From: Phallusia fumigata
Taxonomy: Eukaryota; Chordata; Ascidiacea; Phlebobranchia; Ascidiidae
Direction: 5' to 3'
Assembly: GCA_008931825.1 (NCBI GenBank)
Contig: QXVZ01000327.1
Coordinates: 100,762-164,761, forward strand
DNA: 64,000 nt
Part shown: one piece after another, positions 41,950-51,211 of the stretch
How positions within the stretch are numbered: position 1 is the stretch's first letter
How the letters are laid out: each line of letters starts with the position of its first letter
Notes under the pieces: generated by a model
Databases searched by the model: none
Told to the model about the DNA's origin: nothing
Seen by the model: the letters and a program-made list of their open reading frames with translations, nothing else
Made by a program: the position numbers and the translations under genes

Positions 41950-42090
41950 ATGAGTTTACACATAATACTGTTAAACCTAGGACAAAATAAGGACGCAAGT
42001 CAGAAATAAAGACCATCATGTAATCTAGGACGTTGTCGTTCAAAATATGGACAAATCTTTGAAATTGGACGACTTATGGTAACCCTACCT
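41950..42090. repeat. Dispersed repeat, second copy of the one at 940-1100
   Basis: The phrases aggacaaaataaggacgcaag, gttcaaaatatggacaaatc and tatggtaacc occur in the same order as near 1 kb. The family is not identified. Confidence 0.5.
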
Positions 42091-42240
42091 ATGATGGCAC
42101 GTTGTGATGTTTAGGTACAAAACTATCACGAATTAAACTAAGTTTTTCTCACGACCACCCGGTAATAGCAATCAACTAAAAACGAACTAAACATAAAAAC
42201 GTCAGAGAATAAAAATGTCTACGTAATAAAATCGTATTTA

Positions 42241-42508
42241 ACAAGACTGTTTGTCATTCTACCAGCGTAAAACCTCACAAAAAGTACTAGTTTTTTAGTT
42301 AAATAACTTGTAATTTTTTGCTGACGTTTCGCCCACCAGAACGATGGGCTTCTTCAGAGCAATAAAGCGAAATTGTTGCGAGCGCATGAAGAGTACGGCA
42401 AAACGCAGTGGGATACGTAGCCCATAGTGTAACGATCAATGGTTTTTCCGGGAGACAAAGGAGGCGCTAAAATAACAGTTCATAACTATTGTTCTATGGT
42501 GGTTAGCN
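42241..42508. repeat. Penelope-like terminal repeat, copy 1
   Basis: This is a direct repeat of 42953-43212 with about 95 percent identity by eye. Shared words include acctcacaaaaagtactag, cgtttcgcccaccagaacga and gggagacaaaggaggcgcta. It ends at an undetermined base at 42508. Confidence 0.85.
42337..42385 (-). ncRNA. Hammerhead-ribozyme-like motif, copy 1
   Basis: Read on the minus strand: ttgct, then the core ctgaaga, an extra a, stem gccca, loop, stem tgggc, then gaaacgtc and agcaa. Stem I (ttgct with agcaa) and stem II (gccca with tgggc) pair perfectly, the core fits CUGANGA and GAA, and the acgt before the cleavage-site C is the minimal self-complementary stem III typical of Penelope-associated, dimer-active hammerheads. 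One extra A lies beside stem II. Confidence 0.7.
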
Positions 42509-42952
42509 GTTTTCACGCATCTCTTTGCGTTCATCTTGCTCACGTAACTGCTGGTAATTGACCCACTTGACCAATGCTTTCTCCTGAAAGTCCCATTGCC
42601 TTTCCAGTTTCACTTAAAGCTCAAACTGTTGACATTCTTCGTCTGTCGGTATAGAAAAGATTCGTAGTAAGGTTATCCCGGACGAGTCCCCTTATTTAAG
42701 AAGATAACTTTTTGAGCTTTTTAGCTGATATCCAGAAGCTGCCACCACAAGTCATATATTTTTATGTCATAACATCCACCAAGTACCGTCTCCACAATAG
42801 AAAGACCGGCGCAACAAAAACAAGTCAATTTACCTGGCGCAGACACAACGTGTACTTCAGAAAAAACCGTGCAGGCAGTCACAGGCATGTTGCCATCAGC
42901 CACTTGTAAAAATACTGAACAGACGTTTTGTCCACTGGGTTTCATAATTAAC
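42509..42952. other. Segment between the two Penelope terminal repeats
   Basis: About 440 bases of sequence lie between the two repeat copies. I recognise no protein. Its right edge (from about 42906) is the segment that appears inverted at the other end of the element. Confidence 0.5.
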
Positions 42953-43212
42953 AAGGCTGTTTGTCGTTCTACCAGTGTTAAACCTCACAAAAAGTACTAA
43001 TTTTTTAGTTAAATAACTTGTAATTTTTGCTGACGTTTCGCCCACCAGAACGATGGGCTTCTTCAGAGCAATAAAGCGAAATCGTTGCGAGCGCATGAAG
43101 AGTAGGCAAAACGCAGTGGGATACCAAGCCCATAGTGTAACGATCAATGGTTTTCCGGGAGACAAAGGAGGCGCTAAAATAACAGTTCATAACTATTGTT
43201 CTATGGTGGTTA
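42953..43212. repeat. Penelope-like terminal repeat, copy 2
   Basis: This is the direct repeat of 42241-42508, adjoining the end of the element's coding part. The same hammerhead-like motif is present. Confidence 0.85.
43025..43075 (-). ncRNA. Hammerhead-ribozyme-like motif, copy 2
   Basis: This is the same minus-strand layout as the copy near 42360: core ctgaaga and gaaacgtc, stem I ttgct with agcaa, stem II gccca with tgggc. Two such motifs about 690 bases apart in direct orientation are what the family shows when terminal repeats are in tandem. Confidence 0.7.
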
Positions 43213-43379
43213 GCGTAGTTGGGCGTAAGATGTCACGGAAAGCGGGGTGCAATAGTTTGCCATCATTACGATTGAGGACATTTGGTCTGGAATTTATTAG
43301 ACAGCTTTCGAAAACCAGTCGCTTGGCCCAATTTGGTTCAAGCTTCAAAATTTGGGCGTTAGTCCAATTTATACGGCGG

Positions 43380-43607
43380 TCACAGAACATGTTCGCAAAG
43401 GGCGGAATTCTTGTGATCCAAATTCTTAACTGCCAATTTGTGCTCTTTAAGACGGGAATTTAAGTTACGTTTAGTTTGGCCGATGTACACAATGTCACAA
43501 TCATGACAAGGCACCTGATATACAATTCCTGTACGATGCTGTGGTGACGTGGCATCTTTTGGTTTTGGTAAAACGTGTCCAATAGTTTTTAAAGGTTTTA
43601 TGGCCAC
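43380..43607 (-). CDS. GIY-YIG endonuclease fragment of the Penelope-like element
   Basis: The frame holds GIVYQVPCHDCDIVYIGQTK followed by RNLNSRLKEH. The first signature (VY), the paired cysteines, YIGQT and the Arg and His after it are those of the GIY-YIG nuclease found in Penelope, Poseidon and Neptune elements. It would nick target DNA for retrotransposition in an intact element. Confidence 0.8.
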   Translation of the reverse strand: MAIKPLKTIGHVLPKPKDATSPQHRTGIVYQVPCHDCDIVYIGQTKRNLNSRLKEHKLAVKNLDHKNSALCEHVL

Positions 43608-45249
43608 TTTTACCCCCGCATCATTCAGGATTCGTTTTAGGCGCTCAGAGATCCCTTGGACATATGGTATGCAAGTGGATGCTTGGAATTTGTGTAGTAG
43701 CCGTGCCGTGTGTCGTGTGATTTAAGTTATTAGGAAAGCTGTTACTTCGTAGGATGCGTGTGATGTTTCTGCATTCATGTTTTTGTGTAATTTCATGCAT
43801 AATGTGTATAATTGTATTTGAAAAAAGTTGCGTTAAGGCAAATCTGAAGTGCTGTTTTTATGTGTGAGAACCCTAATGAGGTGCGTTCGTGTAGTGTTGG
43901 ATCATTGCTGAGTTTGTCCAAGGTGACCGAGAGCGCCAAATCTGTGGGCACCGACGTAAAGAGGCTAACAACATCGAAAGACACCTGACATTCGTCCGGT
44001 TTTATGCTGAAATCAGAAATGGTACGATATCCAAAGAGTTTTTAACGTTATTATCAGAACATCCAACAATAGGCGAAACAATAGTTGACAAAAATTTGGC
44101 TAAATAGTAGGTTGGAGAGTTTACAAATGAAACGATGGGCCTTAATGGTGTATTGGCTTTGTGGATCTTAGGCAAATCGTAGAACTTTGGCAGTAATCCG
44201 TCGTTGCTCCTAAGGTATCGGTATTCCCGTTCTGTGAGATGGTCTTTGGTTCGAAGCTTCCAAATAAACTTGTTAAGTTCTCGTTCCAGACTTTTTAGCG
44301 GGTTCTTAGTCAATTCATGGCACACGGTTTTGTCGTTCAGCGGTGCCAACGTCTTTTCGTCGTATTCCTTTTTATCCATAACTACTGAGCAATTCCCTTT
44401 GTCAGCTTTTTTGATAGTAACGGATTTGTCATTTCGTAGATCCCGGAGTGCGGTAGCCTCTTCTTGGGACAGGTTTGGCTTCGGGGGTGCAGCGCGCTTT
44501 AAAACCTGTGTAATTCAGGTCCTAGCCAAGTCCGACGAAGCAAGGCTGTTTTGGCCGAGTCTTTGTAAAGCAACCTCCGCTGCGCCAATCATTTCCAGTA
44601 CGGGAGCCCTTCTGGAGGCGATAGCAAATCCGTGACCTTTTTCCAAAATATTTTTTTCTGCATTGGTGAGGGGCCTAGAAGATACGTTTTTAACCCATTT
44701 ATGTTTGCCTAGGTCAGTCTCCTTCCCGAGATGTTTGGGCTGAGCATCTTTCTGTAACGCCTTAATCTTCCTATCATGAACTTCGGTGCAGTTGGCTGTG
44801 ATCGACCTCTGACGTTGTATTACATACCGTTTCAACAGTTCCAAAACTTGTGGCCTAAAATCCTCCGAAATCCGTTGTAGCAAGTTCTTACTTAGAATCT
44901 TAAGTTGATCGATTTTTTGATGCGAGTGTGTGATTCTGTTTTTGAGCAATGCCCAGCCGCATTTTCGGACAATACTATACGCCTGTCTGGATTTATCTGG
45001 CGGGGACAGACGAAGACTTTTGGGCAAAAGTCCTGCCGCTTTGCACGCGTGGTTGAACCTAATGTGACCGTACTCCTTTTCGATAGTGCAGATCTGCCTT
45101 GGCGTATCTTCTGGCTGCGCCTAGGTTCGCTTCACCATAATCTCTTCTGATCATAGAAAATACTTTTACACTGGTAGAACGACAAACAGTCTTGTTAATT
45201 GTGAAACCCAGTGGACAAAACGTCTGTTCAGTATTTTCTATGAAAACGT

Positions 45250-46770
45250 ATGCCGTACGCGCTGAAAGATATAGTCGCTGCCCTACACGTCGATTTGAAA
45301 CCAACAAATTTTCTTTAAAAACGCTATTATATCAAAATAATATTTTGATCTACCAGTTTAATTTCATTGCAAACCTATAGCCAGTTTCGCCACAACGCGA
45401 TTTGTATATGGGTCGTAGGTATATACCTTCATATGCGGTTGTAAGCTAATATAAAGTGAGGGCTTTTTGACCATATTGAAGTATTTGAATTTTATTTAGC
45501 GATTTTGGAATATTACCCGGCTGTTAAAAAGGTTGATTTCAGATCTGATCCATCAGTGCCTTTTGAGCATTTTCGGGCCCAACCAAAAACCTACCATCTG
45601 CAAAGGGCCACAGCCAAAGAATTAAGTTATTTGAAAGAAAATTGATCACTCGATCTGGACAAACCTGTTTAACGGGGTGCCTGAACCAGGCCACATTAAA
45701 TACATAGTTTTGATCTGAAAGTGAGTTTGTATTATTGGGGCGACTTGAGACGTGTTGTGTGAGTATTTACAGCGCTGCACCAAAGGCGCAAAACACTTTT
45801 TTCCGCATTTGAATTTTTTCTGATTTTGCCTGATATGTGCCAACAGCTCATTTTTTTGTTCTGTAAAAAAATCACGATAGTATTGACTTGACAACAACAA
45901 CCTTGTTGGTAAAATACAATAGCCGCCATGTTACCCAAACACTGAAATGGTTGATTGGTTCAGATTGCACAAACGTCTTGTTGCGTCACACTTAAACGAA
46001 CGTTTCTTTGCGTGCCTAATTTTGGCTAAATGGAGATTCATAATTTTCTGTTTGTACGTGTGTGTCGTAGATTGTGGTTGTCCTGTCAGTCCGTGCGACT
46101 GCTGCCCTTCTTCGTGTCACACTTTTGCGCTTTAAAGATAAAAAGATGTGGCTTTATACAATACAAATCATGTATCACTTAATTAGAGAGTGGAGCTGGC
46201 ATAACTTCGCGCACGTGCAGGCTGATTTCCAACTTTTTGTGCGAGTCCTGACAAATGAGAACGCAAACATCTCGGACACAAACCGCTGTCATTCTTATAG
46301 TCCTGTTGTCTGTTACCGATCGCTATAAAGTACAACCAGCCCCATATATGTAACTGACGTAACAAACTGTGTGATTTAAATTTTGGGTGGTTAATGAGTC
46401 GTTTTAGCAGAGATGCTGATAAGTGATTTCTGGAAAGCAAATGATCCAAAATGAAACTGGAGCGAATCCAATTCCGAGCTTTTTATTTTATTTATAATTC
46501 GTTTATTTACTGCACTGCCGTACCCAAGACAAAGCAGTTTAAAACTGGCCGTTTTGCAATACACCGGAAACATGACTCGAAATACATTAAATGTCATACT
46601 GGCCGTCACGTTGCATCCGTGCATGAATAAAACGTTAAATTGGGCCATGTATGACGTTATATGTGAGTTTTGTTTTTGATACCAAATGTGCTATGGGATA
46701 AATTTTTTGTAAGTTACAAAATAAATTTGGAGCTATTTTTCTTGCGACTGTATATCTGACGGAAACATAA
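45250..46770. other. Spacer, nothing recognised
   Basis: Several short frames of 60-90 codons occur on both strands without recognisable content. No RNA gene or further element is supported. Confidence 0.5.
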
Positions 46771-46774
46771 TATA

Positions 46775-47600
46775 AACCTCGGTTAATCAGGATTCGTTCT
46801 GAAAGACTTAATTATTCATTTGGATTAGGCAAAGATCCGGATTACTCGAGTAAGCCGTTGGTTTTAAGTCGGAGGTTATACTGCAGCAGTATGTCGGTAT
46901 TTATTTAACACATATTAGCGACATGCATGATAGACTCTATTAAGCAAGAGGAATTTACAACACAAATTTACAGTTTCATCTTAGTAATTTTAGACTGTCG
47001 CACGCCTTTTAAACACTCTTCCATAAGTGTACTTTCAATTTGGAAAATAGAGTCTTCCATACCGTGCATGAACAGCCAAGTGCATAGCGCTGGAGCGTTC
47101 CTTTGGCCGCGTAAGCATCGTTTAAATTTGGCATCGTTTCTTCCTCGGTTGTTGCTTGAGTCTCGTTTTCTTCCTTGTCACTGCCTAGTTCCCCTTCCAC
47201 CACAGAATTCACTACCTGTATAATTTGTTCGTCTATGAAGTGAGGTATTGTTTCAAGCCTTTCGTCGACTGCTACGTAGTCATATACAGCGCTCGGCATG
47301 CAATTGCTGTTGATCTGCCTTAGCCAATTCCAAATGCTCTGTTGGGCGACCTCTTCTGTAGTGTCTGGATTTGCTGTGTTCGTAGTATCCTCTTTCAGTT
47401 GATTCTTTGACGAAATACCTGCCTCGTCGACGACGAAACCCGCCTTTTTGAAGCAATTGACCACTGTTTGGGTCTTTACTCGTTTTATTATCCGAAGCTT
47501 TTTTATTTAGCAACATGTATGAAATGATTCGCACTCTCTATTTGTTCCTTTTGAGCGAATATCCGGATTAACCAAATCTGAATTAACCCCATTGTCACTT
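46775..47600 (-). mobile_element. Tigger/pogo-type DNA transposon relic
   Basis: The left edge carries cctcggttaatcaggattcg and the right edge, on the other strand, ggttaatccggatattcgc, giving related inverted ends. Between them the minus strand holds the C-terminal part of a Tigger-type transposase (47464-47009): VNCFKKAGF, then a linker, IWNWLRQIN, and YVAVDERLETIPHFIDEQII followed by an acidic stretch. The DDE catalytic core and the DNA-binding N-terminus are not present, so most of the element is deleted. Near 46770-46880 a smaller inverted pair (tataaacctcgg and ccgacttaaa-type) may be a nested MITE. Confidence 0.7.
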
Positions 47601-47739
47601 CGCCGAAATGAAATCGGAGCAAGGGAACAAAGCGAAAAAGGGCGAGAATCAAGAGTATGGCGTAACAGCCCACGGCGTTTTCCTCAAGACGAATTTAGTG
47701 CATTTGCATCGAACTGAACACTATGTGATCCGGGTATTT

Positions 47740-48021
47740 TGCCCAAATTTGCCACATTATCTCTTCTATTTAACGTACTCGTTACGAAGGGCGAACTGTA
47801 CCACCGCACTGTATCTTTTAATGATTTTTGCTGCGTGTGCACCCTACCGTGCCAACATAAACAACTGTACTGCTTTACATTGCCAAGGATCGGAAACGGT
47901 GTACGGTACGTATTGAGTTGTGCTTGCCTCGTTGCAAAGGGCGTACCGTACCTTTTAATACGTTTTGCTGCGTACTGTGCCGCATTAATGTACCGTGCCA
48001 TACCATACTTCCATCCTTGGC
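47740..48021. mobile_element. Small TIR element with tac-rich body
   Basis: From 47882 ccaaggatcggaaacgg to 48020 the ends are inverted: the right end on the other strand reads ccaaggatggaagtatgg. The interior ggtacgtattgagttgtgc and cgttttgctgcgtactgtg also occur at 31953-32065. A more diverged related stretch precedes it (about 47740-47880). No protein is encoded. Confidence 0.55.
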
Positions 48022-49459
48022 TAGCTCTTTATTGGTTCCAATATCCAACAAATTTATTGGTAAGTATTTAAAACACATGAAAGTTTAATACACTACCGCT
48101 GCGCTATTATCTATTTTGGTTAAAACATCTAGAGCCGCCTTAACTTTTTGAAATATTTTAGTAGACAAAGCATTTGCAAGTGATTGGTATAACAACTGTT
48201 TTTACTGAACAGTCAGTTTATGTTTAGACTTTTTTACCGTTTTCTTCCGTACAAGACCCCTGGTTGTCAAATTTCATATCACCCAACTTTGCCGACAACG
48301 AGTGGGGAACATGAAACGTTTTTAATTCTTTTTTTTAATAAACGCAAAACTTTGTTAAACGACTGACTCGTGTAGAAATGTTACTGCTATGCCATTGGTT
48401 TTTCAGAAATTCAAAAGAAGATCTCTAATCAAGTGTTTATATGTACACGTTTTGCCAATGCAGCGCAATTGATTTTGTCAAAATATCGGCATTTAATGAA
48501 AAGCGAACCACCTATTCTTGCCAAATTTTGTGCAACACAAATCGTAAAAAGGAAGAAACAGAAACATATGTTGGGAAAAAAGCTTTAAAATTTCGACTAA
48601 ACTGGACACATTAAAAATGTGTTCCATTGAAATTTGCTAAAGTTGGTTAGTTTGGCTTACGGCAAACTCTCGTGCTGTCCTGCTCTTTCGTTTCTCAGCT
48701 TTTTCGCTGTTTCTATGCATCAATTTCGTTTTGGAGGCTCTTCTGAAATTTGGCTACGCATCAGTAGTGTTGTGAAAGAGCAAAGAATTTGTTTACATGC
48801 TTAAAACCCACGTGTTACAAAGGGTATGTTGACACATGGGCGGCAAGAGAGGGCAGCGTTTTTTAGTTTATAAGACCTCTTTGTCTATGACATGACCATT
48901 TTGCTCAAATAAAATTTTTGTGTAAAAGGGTTTGTTTAGCAATAGCTCTTCAACTATTTATTGGAATCAATTTGTACTACATCCCTAAATCGTTTTGAAA
49001 AAGGTTGTTGATAGTTGATTGTCCAGTTGGCTCTCACATGGTCAAGAGTAACTGCAGGTCATGGCATATACATGTTGCGACATAGTTAAACAAGATGTTA
49101 TTCCATTAGATATAATATCAAGGATTTTTATTCAAAACAAAGGGTCAAAAAAGGCTTTTCCCATGGAAAATATTATTGTCAGGAAATGATTTGGTTGGAT
49201 TCAGCAAATGTATTGTTTGTTTGTTTTAATTTTTCATTATAAATTAGAAACTTATCATGTCGATTAGCACCAATACCAATTGGCATTTGTATGTGTGTCA
49301 TATAGTTGTTTTGCAGAAACAAATATGTTTCAAAGTGCCAAGGAAAGTGGGGACCCAATGTAATGTGAGTATTAAAAACATATACATTGTACTAATGATA
49401 AAAGATAATTCATTGCAATAAAAGTAATCAACTGCATGTAAACCAAAGATTAATTTCAG
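48022..49459. other. Spacer upstream of PGS1
   Basis: No coding exon is supported. The right end is a splice acceptor (taatttcag, ending 49459), 25 bases before the PGS1 ATG, so part of this may be a 5' UTR intron or the site of spliced-leader addition. Confidence 0.5.
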
Positions 49460-49484
49460 GTACAGCTTTTTTTCGTAAAAAAGG

Positions 49485-51032
49485 ATGGATAAAAAAGAGT
49501 TGTTTAAAAACTTTGAATGGATATCCAAGTATGCACGCTGCTATCCAGTTAATGGTGATGATGTTGTTGTATTGGAAACTCCACAGTGCTTCTACCAAGC
49601 TCTTTTAAATGGAATACAAAGTGCTAAAAAGAGAGTAGTGATGACTGCATTATATTTGGGAACAGGGCAGTTGGAAAAATGCTTGGTTGATGAACTTTTG
49701 CAAACATTAAAAAGAAAGGAAGAAAAAAATGAGGAAATGGAAGTTGATATTCTCATTGATTATACTCGTGGATTAAGAAAGAATTCGGGTAGTTCGAAAC
49801 AGATGCTTCTGCCCTTGGTTAAAGAATTTGGAAATCCTGCTACAGTTAAAAAATGTTCTTTGTATGTTTCCCTTTATCATTCACCTCAATTAAGGGGTGC
49901 ATTGAAATCTATTCTTCCTGACAGATGGAATGAAGTAATTGGTTTAGCTCATATGAAAGTTTTTATATTCGATGATACTGTGATTATTTCAGGAGCAAAT
50001 TTGAGCAATGATTATTTTACTAACCGGCAAGATCGTTACATGAAATTTGAAAACAGTAAGCCACTAGCAGATTACTTTCATGGGTTAGTAAAGGCAGTAA
50101 GCTCATTTTCATTTTATTTGCAACACGATGGCACTATTAAATTTTCTTCTGAATGCCCACACCATCCTTTTGAGGGCAATTATAATCTTTTTATTTCATA
50201 CATCCGAAGTCGTCTTCAACCATTGCTTTATCCGGAATTTGTAAACACAGAAATGCAAAATAATTTTACAACACCCGGATTCGTCCAAAAATCATTGAAT
50301 TTAGTATCATGGCTTTGGAATGGAAACCAATTGTTAGGCAAAAACCAAACTGATGTACATGACTCCGACTGTTCCAGTCAACTAAAAATTTCAAACAACA
50401 AGGATACATTTATATTCCCTTCAGTGCAACTTGGTTTTGCTGGAATTACACAGGATGAGTTTATAACTAAACAAATTCTTCAAAGTGCTAATGGTTCCTC
50501 ACATGTATGCTTGACATCGGGCTACTTTAATTTAACAGACGATTATGTTGATATCATTACCAGAGGAGAAGCAAAATTTGACATTTTTGTTGCATCACCA
50601 GAAGCCAATGGATTTCTAAACGCCAGAGGTTTACCTGGTTATATTCCTTCTATGTATGTTTATTTGACAAAAAAGTTCTATGATCGCCTACAGAGTGACA
50701 GAAGAAACAAGTTAGTCAAGTTATGGGAATATATTAGACCAGGTTGGACATACCATGCAAAAGGATTGTGGTTTTATGACAGGCACAAAACTGGACCATT
50801 CTTGACCATGATCGGTTCACCAAATTTTGGATCTCGCTCAGTGCAACGTGATTTGGAAGCACAAGTGACTGTGATAACAGCGAATGAGAACTTGATGAAG
50901 CAGCTACACAAGGAAAAATCCAGGATTCTGGACTTTTCTAAGCCCATAGTCAAAGAGACATTTGTGCAACCAAGATACTATGTACCTAAATGGGTTGCCA
51001 TGATTTCTGCTATAATAAGGCATTATTTTTGA
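49485..51032 (+). CDS. PGS1: PGS1, phosphatidylglycerophosphate synthase
   Basis: PGS1 makes phosphatidylglycerophosphate from CDP-diacylglycerol and glycerol-3-phosphate, the committed step to cardiolipin in mitochondria. One exon encodes 515 residues (human about 556). It is a phospholipase-D-superfamily enzyme with two HKD half-sites: HMKVFIFD at 156-163, followed by SGANLSNDYFTNRQDRY, and HAKGLWFYD at 424-432, followed by IGSPNFGSRS. Other diagnostic blocks are VVMTALYLGTG, SGYFNLT and RDLEAQ. An in-frame stop lies three codons before the ATG, so the protein starts MDKKELFKNFEWIS without the long N-terminal presequence of the human enzyme. PTCD1 starts 180 bases after its stop on the same strand. 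Confidence 0.96.
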   Translation: MDKKELFKNFEWISKYARCYPVNGDDVVVLETPQCFYQALLNGIQSAKKRVVMTALYLGTGQLEKCLVDELLQTLKRKEEKNEEMEVDILIDYTRGLRKNSGSSKQMLLPLVKEFGNPATVKKCSLYVSLYHSPQLRGALKSILPDRWNEVIGLAHMKVFIFDDTVIISGANLSNDYFTNRQDRYMKFENSKPLADYFHGLVKAVSSFSFYLQHDGTIKFSSECPHHPFEGNYNLFISYIRSRLQPLLYPEFVNTEMQNNFTTPGFVQKSLNLVSWLWNGNQLLGKNQTDVHDSDCSSQLKISNNKDTFIFPSVQLGFAGITQDEFITKQILQSANGSSHVCLTSGYFNLTDDYVDIITRGEAKFDIFVASPEANGFLNARGLPGYIPSMYVYLTKKFYDRLQSDRRNKLVKLWEYIRPGWTYHAKGLWFYDRHKTGPFLTMIGSPNFGSRSVQRDLEAQVTVITANENLMKQLHKEKSRILDFSKPIVKETFVQPRYYVPKWVAMISAIIRHYF

Positions 51033-51211
51033 TAAAGTGCACATTACTTTCTTACAACAATTGTAATCTTTGCATATGTATCCAAGTTTGGAGCATTCTT
51101 TTATAGCCTACTGATTAATGTCATGTATTCTTTTTCCGATGTAATTTATTGAATTACTCATATTATATTTATTTAGACTTGCATCTACGAAGTATATTTA
51201 GAAACACTGTG
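51033..51211 (+). promoter_or_regulatory. Intercistronic region PGS1 to PTCD1 with candidate trans-splice acceptor
   Basis: A T-rich tract ends in tatttatttag at 51176, 35 bases before the PTCD1 ATG. I see no AATAAA between the PGS1 stop and that acceptor. This is the same layout as between HMG20 and SLC25A26 and between MIS12 and RAN. Confidence 0.5.

Larger units (their letters stand above)
42241..45250 (-). mobile_element. Penelope-like retroelement (GIY-YIG type), decayed
   Basis: The coding direction is minus. Fragments in order are an N-terminal region (about 45027-44515, with VSSRPLTNAEKNILEKGHGF), early reverse-transcriptase motifs (44379-44002, GLLPKFYDLPKIHKANTPLR and then RPIVSFVNSPTYYLAKFLS), RT motif A (FDVVSLFTSVP near 43984) and a GIY-YIG endonuclease (about 43607-43380, VYQVPCHDCDIVYIGQTKRN). 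The part of the RT expected between motif A and the endonuclease is largely missing. Two direct repeats of about 265 bases lie at 42241-42508 and 42953-43212, each holding a hammerhead-like motif. A segment near 45176-45246 is an inverted copy of 42906-42985. This structure is that of Penelope-like elements, whose terminal repeats carry hammerhead ribozymes. It is an inactive remnant. Confidence 0.85.

Noticed and set aside
42241-43212. LTR retrotransposon explanation for the two direct repeats
   Set aside because: The coding part has a GIY-YIG nuclease and Penelope-type reverse transcriptase, and no gag, protease or integrase is seen; the repeats carry hammerhead motifs typical of Penelope-like elements.
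44204-44635. Plus-strand frame of 143 codons
   Set aside because: It is the antisense shadow of the Penelope-like element's coding strand.
47280-47534. Arg-rich minus-strand frame with several RRRGR motifs
   Set aside because: It overlaps the Tigger transposase frame in another register; the Tigger reading has family motifs and this one does not.
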